Positions 1 through 8,754 of a stretch of 60,541 bases of DNA are shown here, piece after piece. This stretch comes from Streptomyces sp. AC550_RSS872 (GTDB lineage Bacteria; Actinomycetota; Actinomycetes; Streptomycetales; Streptomycetaceae). The translations under genes were made by a program, and so were the position numbers. The notes under the pieces are model-generated. The model saw only the letters and a list, made by a program, of their open reading frames with translations. It had not been told where the DNA came from and did not search any database. Numbering within the stretch: position 1 is the first letter of the stretch; each line of letters begins with the position of its first letter. The stretch is from the NCBI RefSeq assembly GCF_019049285.1, contig NZ_JAGMUL010000092.1:144069-204609 (forward strand). The letters are read 5' to 3'.

Positions 1-42
1 GGATCTTGAGACCACGAACAGCCCATGGAAGGTTCATGCCGC

Positions 43-627
43 ATGATCGATGAATTCGCGAAAGACAGCCTGCACGGGAGACTGCGGCGGGACCGCAAGG
101 CGCTGCTCTGGAAACTCGACGGCTTGTCCGAATACGACGCCCGCCGGCCTTTGACGGCGACCGGGACCAACCTTCTCGGCCTGGTCAAACACGTGGCCAC
201 CGTCGAGGCCAGGTACTTCGGCGAGGTCTTCGACCGCCCTTCCCCGGAACCGCTGCCCCGCTGGCAGGACTACAACGGCAGCGATCTGTGGGCGGCCGAG
301 GACGAGACCCGCGATCAGATCACCGGGTTCTACCGGCGCACGTGGGAACACGCGGACGCAACGATCAACGAGCTTCCCCTCGACGCCCCCGGCCACGTGC
401 CGTGGTGGCCGGAGCCTCATCCCAACACGAACCTGTTCGCCGTCATGCTCCACGTCCTCACCGAGACCATCCGGCATGCCGGGCACGCCGACATCCTGCG
501 CGAGGGCCTCGACGGCCGGACCGGGATGCGCCCCGAACACGAGCAGCAGATCGACGAGGAAGCCCGTGCAGCCTACTGCGCGAAGATCGAGCAGGCCGCC
601 AGGTCGGCCGCACCAATCAAGGCTTAG
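43..627 (+). CDS. DinB family protein (DUF664)
   Basis: A protein of about 194 residues resembling the actinobacterial DUF664 branch of the DinB/YfiT four-helix superfamily. Visible family traits are the N-terminal block around LLWKLDGLSEYD, the segment TNLLGLVKHVA and the late segment HVLTETIRHAGHAD, whose histidines occupy the usual metal-ligand positions of DinB folds. The family is often linked to thiol or metal-dependent transfer chemistry, but the substrate here is unknown. The ATG at 43 is preferred to the one at 25 because the family homology begins near it and a GGAAGG lies upstream; the choice is uncertain. It stands alone, followed by transposon debris. Confidence 0.75.
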   Translation: MIDEFAKDSLHGRLRRDRKALLWKLDGLSEYDARRPLTATGTNLLGLVKHVATVEARYFGEVFDRPSPEPLPRWQDYNGSDLWAAEDETRDQITGFYRRTWEHADATINELPLDAPGHVPWWPEPHPNTNLFAVMLHVLTETIRHAGHADILREGLDGRTGMRPEHEQQIDEEARAAYCAKIEQAARSAAPIKA

Positions 628-659
628 TCAGGCATACCAGGCAGCCCGACATCAGGTCC

Positions 660-1110
660 CCTACCGGCACTTGCGCTTTTCGAGCACCCCGGCGCCTGAT
701 ATGCCTGCGTCACCCGATGCGGGCGTTCCGTCCACACCTTCGTCGTCCGCCTCCCGCCCGGGCGCGTCCGCGTCCCGCAGCAGGCGCAGGGCGCCGGCGC
801 CCGGGGTCGAGGCGGTGAAGCTGTAGCGGCCGAGCAGGTTCAGGTTGCGGTGCGTGAGAGGGGAGTGCCGGGTGATGTCCTCCTCGCGGATCGCGTGGCC
901 CTCGGCCTGGTAGCTGGGCGACGGCGGCGTCGACGTAACGGGTCGTCCAGAGCACGACGGTGCTGAGGGACCAGACTGAGCGAGCCGAGCTGGTCCTCCA
1001 CGCCGTCCCGGTACGCCTGGTGGATGGTGCCGCGCTTGCCGTGGCACACGTCCCGGACCAGCTTGTGGCGGGAGATCGCTAGAGGTTGTCCGATGCCCCG
1101 GCCCCGCCCC
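660..1110 (-). pseudogene. Tn3-family transposase C-terminal remnant, frameshifted
   Basis: On the minus strand three reading frames in succession carry pieces of the Tn3-type TnpA C-terminus: RHKLVRDVCHGKRGTIHQ running to EDQLGSLSLV, then WTTRYVDAAVAQL in a second frame, then EGHAIREEDITRHSPL and LNLLGRYSF in a third. These are recognisable as the end of TnpA, so at least two frameshifts have occurred and no start remains. The tail to the stop near 661 has no family resemblance. The stretch from 1111 to 1329 shows nothing else I can support. This is the first of several decayed mobile-element pieces in the left part of the window. Confidence 0.6.
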
Positions 1111-1329
1111 GACTCTCTGATACAGATGCGGACGTTGATCAGCGAGATGCTTGAGGAACCGGCCCGAAGGTGCTTCGCAGTTCAACGCCTGGCGGACGAG
1201 GCGGTAGTCGGGCGGCGCGACGTCGCCCACGGCTACGTGATGCCGGAAGCCGCCTGACCTGCCGGAGAAGGCTCCTGTTCGGTCAGTACCGCCCTCATGA
1301 CGGAAAAGGCAACGGCTCCCGGATCAAAC

Positions 1330-1980
1330 TCAGTCGCCGTCGATGATCTGGTACAGGTAGATGATGTGGGACTCATCGTCCGGCATCGTGTTCACGTCGT
1401 TGGACTCGCTGTCGATCCGGAAGTAGAACTCGGGGGACTTGGGGCTACCGAGCTCGCCGTTGTCCCGCATCTTTGCGAGCTGCTTGACGAACGTGTTGGC
1501 GTCCGGTGTCTTGGTGCCCAGATCGCTCGCGAGCGTGCCGCCCACGACAACCTTGAGGTGGCTGTCGTCGAGGAGTACGTCCGTCGCGGCCCCGGTCGCG
1601 CTGGTCGGCTTGAAGACGGGGCCCTCGTCGCCGCACTCGTATCGGCCGAGGACGAGCCCTATCGTCGTGTTGGGGGCCTCGCCCCCGAAGTTGACGGACT
1701 CGATCATCCCGTAGGGGCCCTGACCGCCGTCGTCGCAGACCGAGCTCTGGGGCGGGGTCTGCCGGTCCGCATACTCGTATGTGTCGTCCTTGCCGCCCGA
1801 ACCGCCGGTGTTCGCGCCGCCGGAATCGGCGTCCGGCTTGCTCGGGGCGCTCGCGGACGGACTCGTTTCGCCGTCGGCCTTTCCGTCGCCCTCGCCCGGC
1901 TCGCAGGCTGTGGTGGTCAGGGCCGCCGCGACGGCCACTGCCAGGGCGTACAGCTTCATCTTCTTGCGGGTGGCGCTCAT
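1330..1980 (-). CDS. Secreted lipoprotein of unknown function
   Basis: A 216-residue protein with a short basic N-terminus, a hydrophobic core and a lipobox-like LTTTAC (Cys at about residue 26). It should be lipid-anchored outside the cell. A Ser/Pro/Gly/Asp-rich linker of about 40 residues follows. The rest is a small acidic domain with two further cysteines (around CDDGG and YECGDEG) that may form a disulfide. I do not recognise a catalytic motif or family. It lies downstream of, and in the same direction as, the secreted I36-like gene, but a strong hairpin (2084-2133) separates them, so separate transcription is likely. Confidence 0.7.
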   Translation of the reverse strand: MSATRKKMKLYALAVAVAAALTTTACEPGEGDGKADGETSPSASAPSKPDADSGGANTGGSGGKDDTYEYADRQTPPQSSVCDDGGQGPYGMIESVNFGGEAPNTTIGLVLGRYECGDEGPVFKPTSATGAATDVLLDDSHLKVVVGGTLASDLGTKTPDANTFVKQLAKMRDNGELGSPKSPEFYFRIDSESNDVNTMPDDESHIIYLYQIIDGD

Positions 1981-2083
1981 GTACAGGTGGTCCCCGTGGT
2001 GGTGCGCACGTTGTGTGCATGGTCAATTCATCGGTGCCCGGGAAATGTGCCCGTGGACCGGGCGTTCCTCGCCGGCCGTAGCG

Positions 2084-2133
2084 CGTCTGTGGCCGGAGTA
2101 CGGCATGTAGGTGCCGTACTCCGGCCACAGACG
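2084..2133. terminator. 22-bp perfect inverted repeat, probable terminator
   Basis: The arms 2084-2105 and 2112-2133 are perfect reverse complements with a 6-base loop. The repeat lies just beyond the stop of the minus-strand I36-like gene (2143) and about 100 bases before the lipoprotein gene. No T-run follows, which is common for Streptomyces terminators. The position fits transcription termination; a role as an insertion scar is possible. Confidence 0.7.
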
Positions 2134-2142
2134 ACATAGGCC

Positions 2143-2742
2143 TTAGCCGCAGGGGATCACGTAGCGGACGGGCATCCAGTCGCCGTGGCGGTCCTCGCTG
2201 TACGCCCGCGGCGTCTTGTAGATCATGTGGCCGCTGGGGTTGTACATCCGGGCCCGGCGGCTCTCCAGGTCGCGGGTCTGGTCGTTGATCCAGGAACCGC
2301 CCCTCCCCCAGGTGGACACGTAGTACTTCGTATTGCACTGGAACATATTGATCCGGGTCCCCTCGAAGCCGTCTTTCCGGTAGGCACAGAAGTTCCCGGA
2401 CACCCCCGGAGAAAGGCACGGGTCGGCGGCGGCGCGCATCCCGTTGCCCGAGGCGAAGTCGCGCGGGTGGGCCTCGCCCGGCAGGGCGACGAGGACCTCG
2501 CCCTTGCCGTTGAGGTCGATCTTGTTGAGCGCGACCTGGGTCCCGCCCATCTTCTTCAGGTAGCGGTCCACGTCCGCCTGCAGCGCCGTGGTCTGCGCAC
2601 TGGTCAGGTGCGCGGACTCGGCCTGCTGGGCGAAGCGCGAGGCGGCCGGCGCCGCCGGTCCTGCCGCGGCCGTGCCCACGCCCGTGACGAGCATGAGCAA
2701 ACCGCCCGCCGCCGCGATACCGCTCTTGTGCATGTACCTCAT
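2143..2742 (-). CDS. Secreted peptidase-inhibitor I36-like protein
   Basis: About 199 residues with an N-terminal signal peptide (basic MRYMHKSG, hydrophobic stretch, then TAAAGPAAPAA). After an amphipathic region the C-terminal half has the pattern of Streptomyces I36/SMI-type beta-gamma-crystallin proteins: NFCAYRKDGFEG, a second Cys in MFQCNTKYY, then GGSWINDQT and a closing Cys. The family includes a metalloprotease inhibitor, but activity cannot be read from sequence. The ATG at 2742 is preferred because AAGGAGAG lies just upstream; a second ATG follows four codons later, at better spacing from that ribosome site. It is divergent from the large WD40 regulator. Confidence 0.65.
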   Translation of the reverse strand: MRYMHKSGIAAAGGLLMLVTGVGTAAAGPAAPAASRFAQQAESAHLTSAQTTALQADVDRYLKKMGGTQVALNKIDLNGKGEVLVALPGEAHPRDFASGNGMRAAADPCLSPGVSGNFCAYRKDGFEGTRINMFQCNTKYYVSTWGRGGSWINDQTRDLESRRARMYNPSGHMIYKTPRAYSEDRHGDWMPVRYVIPCG

Positions 2743-2991
2743 ATCTCTCCTTCGAGTCACGGGCACGGCTCGTGCCCACGGCCGCATGCCGCCGGATCCC
2801 GGGGCGTGCCGTTCGGTTGGTTCGGCACCGAGTTCATCGGGCTGGGGGTTGTTGCTCAGCCCTGTCCCGGGCGTGAAACAAAGCAGGTCACAGGCTTCGG
2901 TTGGCGAAATGGTGTCTTTCGCGGTGGTGGGGCGCGTGTTGGGATGAGACGCCGCTGCTGGTCACGGGGCGGCACGGGGGAAGGAAGCGAT

Positions 2992-5900
2992 ATGGGGCGT
3001 CCGGAGGCGGACCTCGATCCGGGGCTGGGGCCGGTCCAGCGGTTTGCGTTCGAGTTGCGCAAGCTGCGTCAGGAGGCGGGCGGCATCACCTATCGGCAGA
3101 TGGCCCGGCAGGTGGAGGTCTCGGTGTCGACCCTGTCGAGGGCGGCCAAAGGGGAGCAACTGCCTTCCCTTCCGGTGGCCTTGGCCTATGCGCGGGCGTG
3201 CGGTGGCGATACGGAGGAGTGGGAGCGGCGCTGGCGCGAGGCGGTCATGGAGCAGGCCCGGGCTGCCGACCTCGTGGCGGACGAGACCACCGCTTCCCCC
3301 TACCGTGGCCTGGCCCGGTTCGATGTGGGCGATGCGGAGCTCTTCTTCGGCCGGGACGAGGTGACCGATGCGCTGGTCCGCGCGGTGACGGAGCACCGGG
3401 TGTTCGCGGTCTTCGGGCCGTCCGGCAGCGGCAAGTCATCCCTGCTGCGGGCGGGGCTGATTCCCCGCCTGCGCAGCCTCGACGGACCGGACCGGCCGGC
3501 GGCGGTGCGGATCCTCACCCCGGGCGAGCACCCGCTGCGCACCCACGACACCGTGTGCGTACCGGCCGCGGGCGAGGGGGACACCTGGCTGGTCGTGGAC
3601 CAGTTCGAGGAGGTCTTCACCCTCTGCCGCGACACCGCAGAGCGGGCCGGCTTCCTGGCCCGTCTGCTGGCCGCCGCCGAGCCCGCAAGCCGGCTACGCG
3701 TCGTCCTCGGTGTTCGCGCCGACTTCTACGGCCGCTGCGCCGAGCACCGCGAGCTCGCCGACGCCCTGCGGGAAGCCAACCTGCTGGTAGGACCGATGAG
3801 CCCGGCCGAGCTGCGCGAGGCCGTCGTCAAGCCCGCGCAGTCGGCCGGACTGATCGTCGAACGTGAGCTGACCGCCCGCCTGGTGGAGGAGGTGGACGGC
3901 GAGCCGGGCGGCCTGCCGCTGCTCTCCCACGCCCTGCGGGAGACCTGGCGGCGCCGCCGCGGTCGCACGCTCACCATGGAGGCATACGACGCGGCGGGCG
4001 GCGTGCACGGCGCGATCACGCAGACAGCGGAGGAGGTCTATGGCCGCCTCTCTGCCGGCCACGCGGAGCTGGCCCGGATGATCCTGCTGCGGCTGATCGC
4101 CCCCGGCGAGGGCTCCCCGGACACCCGACGCCCGGTCGACCGGAGCGAACTCGACCTCGGCACCGCCTCCCAGGACGACATCGCCCTGGTCCTGGACCGG
4201 CTGGCCCACGCCCGGCTGCTCACCCTCGACGAGGACACCGTCGACGTCGCCCATGAGGCCCTGATCTCCGCCTGGCCCCGGCTGCGCGGGTGGATCGAGG
4301 AAGACCGTGAGCGGCTGCGCATCCACCGCCGGCTGACCGAGGCAGCGCGCGCCTGGGACGACCTCGGACGCGACCCGGGGGCCCTGTACCGAGGCACCAG
4401 ACTGGCCACCGCCGAGGAGGCCTTCGCCCCGCTCGGACGCAGCACTGCCCTCACCGTGCTGGAGGCGGACTTCCTCACCGCAAGCGCCGCAGCACGCGAT
4501 CAGGAACGGCAGGCGGCGACCCGGGCCGCACGCCGGCTGCGCACGCTGGTCGGCTCACTGTCCGCTTTGGTGGTGCTCGCCCTCCTGGCGGGCATCGTCG
4601 CCTGGCAGCAGACTCAGCAGAGCGACCAGCAGCGGGTTCTCGCCGCCGCCCGCAGGGCCGCCACCGTGGCAGACGGGCTGCGCTCCTCCGACCCCCGGCT
4701 GGCACTCCAACTCAGCGTCGCCGCCTGGGAACTGAGCCATACTCCGGAGACCGAATCGGCACTGCTGGGCGCCTTGGAGCAGCGGGAGCGGGCGAAGTTC
4801 GAGCCGCCGACCTCCGACGACGACTACGAGCAGTTCCTGAGCGACGGAGGCCGCACCTTCACCCGCATCGAGAACGAGAAGCGGCGCATCACGGTGTGGG
4901 ACGCGGAGACGGGCCGGGTGGCCGGCACCTACTCCTCCGTGCCGGGTCACACGGACCCGGAGGTATTCGTCCCTCCTCAGCACAGCCCCGACGGCGCGGC
5001 GCTCGCCGTCCCCACGGGCTCCGGAAGGCAGGTGCGTTTGTGGGACATCCGCGCCGGACGGTACCGCGGCCCCGCCTTCGGCCCCTCCCGTTCTGCCTCC
5101 GGCTCCACCTCGTCCTCCACAGGATTCAGCAGCAGCGGGCGGACGATGTACTTCAACACCGCCGACCGCGGCACAGAGGTGTGGGACACGCGCACCGGGC
5201 GGCGGCTGCTCTCCGTCCCGGATGCCCCCCATGCGGTGGCGGCGGACGTCAGCGTGGACGGCCGCCTGCTGGCTTTCTGCACCGTGGACGATCACGTCGA
5301 GCTGTGGGACATGCGCCAGGAGCGCCGATCGGCTGCCGAGTGGAGCACGAACGTTCCCTGCTCGACCCTGCAATACATACAGTTCTCGCCCGACGGAAAC
5401 ACCCTGGCGGTGGCGGATGAGCAGGGACTGCGGCGCTGGCGGCTCTCCTCCGGGAAGGAACTGCCCATGCTCCGCCAGACGGGCCCGGAGCAGTACGCCT
5501 TCAGCGACGACGGCAAGTTCGTGGCGAGCGCGGGCAGGAACGAGATTCTGCTCTGGCGCCTTGACCGGCCGCAGGCCTCGGTCTTCCGCCACGCACTGGC
5601 CGACGAGTACGGGGTCCCCGGCGGCATCGAACTCGACATGAGTTCCCGTGCGATCCGCTACATCGGAAGCGGGACCGGCACCCGACCCGTGGTGCACACT
5701 CTCGACCTGGGCCGGTCCATTACCTCCTCCTGGCGTGCGCAACCCGTCAACAACGCCACGTTCAGCGCGGACGGCAGCACGCTGGCCCTGGCCCACGAGG
5801 GCGCCCGCGCCGACCACTTCACCCTGCTCGACGCGCGCAGCGGCAAGGCCATGGCGACCGTTCCCGGGCTGGAGCGGTCTGCCCCGGCCGGGGAAAACGG

Positions 5901-6789
5901 CCCGTTCCTGCCGATGTCGCTGAGCGCCGAGGGGGACCGCTTCTCCTACGGCCTCGACGAAGACCCGATCCTGCACGGCGCAGACGGGATCCGCGTGTGG
6001 GATACGAGGAGAAACCGGCAGGTCACGGCGCTCACCCCCGGGAACGCGGACATCCAGTTCATGTCAGTGACCCTCAGTCCGGACGGCCGGAAGGTGATGA
6101 CCACCGGAGCGGAAGGCGGAATCAAGGTCTGGGACACCCGCAGTGGAAAGCGGCTGCGCACTCTGCCCGAGCCGAACCGTGGCATCCGCGATGAGCAGGT
6201 CCAGGGAGTCGGCGCGCTCAGTGCCGACGGCACGAAGCTCCTGACGGACGCCGGTGCCCTGATCAGAGTGTCCGACGGCAAGACCCTGCCCGACGAACTC
6301 GGGGAATGCATGGACTGCTTGTTCGCGTTCAGCCCGGACGCGCGCCGGATCGCCGTGGCGGCGACGTACCAGGGAAAGGTGTCCCTGTGGGACGGCACCC
6401 TGCGTACGCCGCTGGGCACACTGTCCGGCACCCTCTCCCGCGCCACATACGGCGCACGCGAGGTACCGACCGCGATGGCCTTCTCCCCGGACGGCACCAC
6501 CCTCGCCGTCGCCGGGGAACAGGGCACCCTCCAGCTGTGGGACATGACCTCCCAGCAACCTCTCGGCCCCGCGCTGCGCACTCCGGGCGACGGCATCCTG
6601 TCCCTGGCCTTCAGCCCGGACGGCGGCACACTGTACGCCGCCGGTGAACACGTGCCGTGGCAGAAGTACGACATCGATCCGGATCGAGCCCTCGACACGG
6701 TCTGCGCACGCGCCGGAGCCCCGCTGTCCCCAGCCGCCTGGAACAGGTTCCTCCCCGAAATCCCCTACCGGCAGCTGTGCCGGCCCTGA
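2992..6789 (+). CDS. HTH - nSTAND1 NTPase - transmembrane - WD40 repeat protein
   Basis: A 1265-residue multidomain protein. Residues ~10-70 form an XRE-like helix-turn-helix (QMARQVEVSVSTLSRAAKG). A linker with SPYRGLARFDVGDAELFFGR opens the nSTAND1 NTPase, with Walker A GPSGSGKSS near 142 and Walker B WLVVDQFEEVF near 200. A single hydrophobic segment near 520-542 may span the membrane. From ~605 to the end there are many WD40-type blades (recurrent FSPDGxxLA and LWDxxSG units). The ATG at 2992 follows GGGGGAAGGAAG; upstream in-frame sequence is antisense to the I36-like gene. Such proteins are inferred to be sensors that couple a propeller-bound signal to NTPase-driven assembly. No dedicated effector gene is adjacent. 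Confidence 0.85.
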   Translation: MGRPEADLDPGLGPVQRFAFELRKLRQEAGGITYRQMARQVEVSVSTLSRAAKGEQLPSLPVALAYARACGGDTEEWERRWREAVMEQARAADLVADETTASPYRGLARFDVGDAELFFGRDEVTDALVRAVTEHRVFAVFGPSGSGKSSLLRAGLIPRLRSLDGPDRPAAVRILTPGEHPLRTHDTVCVPAAGEGDTWLVVDQFEEVFTLCRDTAERAGFLARLLAAAEPASRLRVVLGVRADFYGRCAEHRELADALREANLLVGPMSPAELREAVVKPAQSAGLIVERELTARLVEEVDGEPGGLPLLSHALRETWRRRRGRTLTMEAYDAAGGVHGAITQTAEEVYGRLSAGHAELARMILLRLIAPGEGSPDTRRPVDRSELDLGTASQDDIALVLDRLAHARLLTLDEDTVDVAHEALISAWPRLRGWIEEDRERLRIHRRLTEAARAWDDLGRDPGALYRGTRLATAEEAFAPLGRSTALTVLEADFLTASAAARDQERQAATRAARRLRTLVGSLSALVVLALLAGIVAWQQTQQSDQQRVLAAARRAATVADGLRSSDPRLALQLSVAAWELSHTPETESALLGALEQRERAKFEPPTSDDDYEQFLSDGGRTFTRIENEKRRITVWDAETGRVAGTYSSVPGHTDPEVFVPPQHSPDGAALAVPTGSGRQVRLWDIRAGRYRGPAFGPSRSASGSTSSSTGFSSSGRTMYFNTADRGTEVWDTRTGRRLLSVPDAPHAVAADVSVDGRLLAFCTVDDHVELWDMRQERRSAAEWSTNVPCSTLQYIQFSPDGNTLAVADEQGLRRWRLSSGKELPMLRQTGPEQYAFSDDGKFVASAGRNEILLWRLDRPQASVFRHALADEYGVPGGIELDMSSRAIRYIGSGTGTRPVVHTLDLGRSITSSWRAQPVNNATFSADGSTLALAHEGARADHFTLLDARSGKAMATVPGLERSAPAGENGPFLPMSLSAEGDRFSYGLDEDPILHGADGIRVWDTRRNRQVTALTPGNADIQFMSVTLSPDGRKVMTTGAEGGIKVWDTRSGKRLRTLPEPNRGIRDEQVQGVGALSADGTKLLTDAGALIRVSDGKTLPDELGECMDCLFAFSPDARRIAVAATYQGKVSLWDGTLRTPLGTLSGTLSRATYGAREVPTAMAFSPDGTTLAVAGEQGTLQLWDMTSQQPLGPALRTPGDGILSLAFSPDGGTLYAAGEHVPWQKYDIDPDRALDTVCARAGAPLSPAAWNRFLPEIPYRQLCRP

Positions 6790-6921
6790 GCGCACGCAGT
6801 CCCCCGAGCGCCCCACCACGTCCACAAGGCGCCCTACCCGAACCTGATCTCCACCGATGCCGACCTGCCCCGGGACCTGCGCCGCCGCGGCACGTGTACG
6901 CCGGCTACCCCACCCCCCGGG

Positions 6922-7233
6922 GATATGGCTGCGGACCCCGTTATCTGCGCGGACGTACAGCATCCGGTCAGTAGTCATCCCGTTGTTGTGCGGGTGGAAG
7001 TCGAGGTCGGCGAGCGCCGCGTGGTAAGGCGCAGCGTGCGTGAGGTCGTGGACGGCGGCCATCAGGTCGATGACGGGCTTGGCCGCCGGCCCCGGGACAG
7101 CTGTTGAGCCGATGTGCTCGATCTTCACGAACAGCCCAGATGCCGCTGCCCGGAGAGCATCGATGGCGCTAGCGGCATGCCGGGGCCAGCTCGGGTCATA
7201 GTCGGCTACGTGGATGGCGCTGGGCTCTGACAC
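6922..7233 (-). pseudogene. GrpB/UPF0157 family protein, 3'-truncated
   Basis: From a GTG at 7233 the minus strand encodes IHVADYDPSWPRHAAS, IEHIGSTAVPGPAAKPVIDL and NGMTTDRMLYVRADNG, the conserved N-terminal two thirds of GrpB-family nucleotidyltransferase-fold proteins. Resemblance stops near 6922. The frame then stays open antisense through the end of the WD40 gene, so an intact protein of the usual ~170-190 residues cannot be made. The gene has probably lost its 3' end by a deletion or rearrangement near the WD40 stop codon. The interval 6790-6921 holds no gene I can support. Confidence 0.6.
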
Positions 7234-7246
7234 ACCACGCCCGCCC

Positions 7247-7396
7247 TCAAGGTTGGAAAGGCTCTGTGTCCGCTTCTTGGTCGAAGGGTGCGCGGTGATG
7301 CTCGGCCAGGAACGCGAACACACTCCCGGCCGGGATCAGATCCCGGCAGGTCTCCCACACGTCCGGCCCGACCATCTCGCCGACCCACTCGCCCAT
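7247..7396 (-). pseudogene. N-terminal stub of an IS1182-like transposase
   Basis: A 49-codon frame begins MGEWVGEMVGPDVWETCRDL and continues IPAGSVFAFLAEH before diverging and stopping. This resembles the opening of actinobacterial IS1182-family transposases (DVWE.CRDLIP.GSVFAFLAEHR). The catalytic part is absent. It was identified by memory of the family, not by a search. Confidence 0.4.
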
Positions 7397-7413
7397 CGCC
7401 AAATGACGAGTCC

Positions 7414-7439
7414 GGCCCTGCCGCTCACGCGGCAGGGCC
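7414..7439. terminator. 11-bp GC-rich hairpin
   Basis: A perfect stem of 11 bp (GGCCCTGCCGC / GCGGCAGGGCC) with loop TCAC. It lies 64 bases beyond the stop of the minus-strand secreted-protein gene (7503) and before the transposase stub, the position expected for its terminator. Confidence 0.6.
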
Positions 7440-7502
7440 AGAACCCAAGATGTTCATCGACCTTCTAGGGGGCTCCTGATGGATCTGGGCGTCCCGGGAC
7501 GC

Positions 7503-7835
7503 TCAGCCGCCGTACTCGATCGCCACGCCGCCGACGCCACTGCTCAACGGGCCGCAGCCGATACTGACAGTGGTGGTCCCGCCCGGCGACACATATGCCC
7601 AATTCGAGTAAGCGTCGGGGGACCAGCCGCAGATGGCGTGTACGGAGAACGCATGTAGCTGCGTCCCGGGGTTGTAGCACTCGCCGTAGGCGCGATTGTC
7701 CGCGACCCAGGCGCTGCACCGCAGCACATTGCCCTCCGCGGCCGCCGCGGGCGAGGCGGTCACAAGACCGGCTCCGCCGGCGAGAGCGATCCCCGCTGCT
7801 CCGGTGACGAGTGCGCGTTTCCAGAGGATCTTCAT
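7503..7835 (-). CDS. Small secreted protein with four cysteines
   Basis: A 110-residue precursor. The ATG is preceded by AAGGGCAGGAC, a good ribosome site. Residues 1-33 are a classical signal peptide (MKILWKR, hydrophobic core, cleavage after a PAAAA-type site). The mature part of about 77 residues has four cysteines (RCSAW, GECY, AICGW, IGCGP), probably two disulfides, and is rich in Gly, Ser, Tyr and Trp. I do not recognise the family. A hairpin follows the gene and an inverted repeat lies upstream of its start. Confidence 0.7.
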   Translation of the reverse strand: MKILWKRALVTGAAGIALAGGAGLVTASPAAAAEGNVLRCSAWVADNRAYGECYNPGTQLHAFSVHAICGWSPDAYSNWAYVSPGGTTTVSIGCGPLSSGVGGVAIEYGG

Positions 7836-8246
7836 GTCCTGCCCTTCTGTTCCGCCCTGTGCCGGGCGTCCTGCGCGAAAGGGTAGGAGACAGGCAGGCA
7901 GGCGGGATCCTGACAGATGTCAGGGCTCCCGAGCATGGGCACGGCGAGGCCCGGTGTGCTGCGCACGATGGTCACGGCAGTCCTTGAGGTGCTCCCCTCG
8001 CGCACAGGCTGAGGGGATGGGGGTGAAGCAGGGTGAGGACTGAGCCTGTCCGGCCAAGACGTGGCTGCGCACTGCTCGCTGCCACCGGCCCAGATCGTCA
8101 TGCCGTAGACCCGCGGGCCGAGCCCTCCCGAGGAGCGCTTGCATGACACGGGCGCCATCCTGCCGAAGACAACGCCAGCGGCAGCCGTGGATCCTTTCGG
8201 CCCAGCAGCAGCCCCGGCTGCCCTCGCGCCCACTCCGCAGCAGGCC
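7836..8246. other. Intergenic stretch with one inverted repeat
   Basis: No convincing gene is visible in this 411-base interval. It contains CCTGACAGATGTCAGG (7909-7924), an inverted repeat of two 7-base arms about 75 bases upstream of the secreted-protein start, which could be an operator. The remainder probably belongs to the broken 5' end of the following transposase. Confidence 0.4.
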
Positions 8247-8741
8247 ATGACCACTGCCGCCGCCAAGGCGTTCGTCATCCTGGACGGCACCGTGCTACTC
8301 ATCGATCGCATCGCCGCCGACCGACCGCTCCACTCAGGCAAGCACAAGAAGCACGGCATGAACGTGCAGGTTCTCACCGACCCGTTCGGAAAGCTGATCC
8401 GGGCCTCACCGACCCTGCCCGGTGCGGTCCACGACATCAGGGCCGCCCGTGCCCACGGCCTACTGGACGTTCTCGACACGACCGGCGTCATCTGCTGGGC
8501 GGACAAGGCGTACCAAGGCGCCGGCCACGCTGTTCGCGTTCCCTACCGCCACCGCTGGGACAAGCTCCCTGCGGGCCAGAAGGCCGTCAGTCGCGCTCAC
8601 GCGAAGATCCGCGCGCTCGGCGAGCAAGCCATGGCGGCCCTCGGGACCTGGCGGCTCCTGCGCGAGCTTCGGTGCAGCACCACCCGCATCACCGACCTGG
8701 TCAAGGCCGTCCTCACCTTGGAGCTGACCGCCCCAGCCTGA
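8247..8741 (+). pseudogene. IS5-type DDE transposase, 5'-truncated
   Basis: The last ~165 codons of a Streptomyces IS5-superfamily transposase are intact in one frame: AFVILDGTVLLIDRIAADRP, SGKHKKHGMNVQVLTDPFGK, LPGAVHDIRAARAHG and WADKAYQGAGHA, then the C-terminal helix ending LTLELTAPA. The ILDGT Asp and the LPGAVHD Asp match the usual DDE positions. The N-terminal helix-turn-helix third of the ~270-residue family is missing, so the element is inactive in this form. Confidence 0.75.
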
Positions 8742-8754
8742 GGATGCAAGATCC

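Noticed and set aside
1297..2139. Long plus-strand frame of about 280 codons
   Set aside because: It is antisense to the lipoprotein gene, which has a signal peptide and lipobox; the plus frame shows no motif and is open because of GC bias.
4555..5976. Minus-strand frame of 473 codons
   Set aside because: It lies wholly antisense to the TM/WD40 part of the large regulator and shows only low-complexity composition.
6817..6895. Plus-strand piece with ADLPRDLRRRGT resembling a DNA glycosylase or other enzyme fragment
   Set aside because: Too short, no catalytic residues, and the similarity is not specific enough to name a family.
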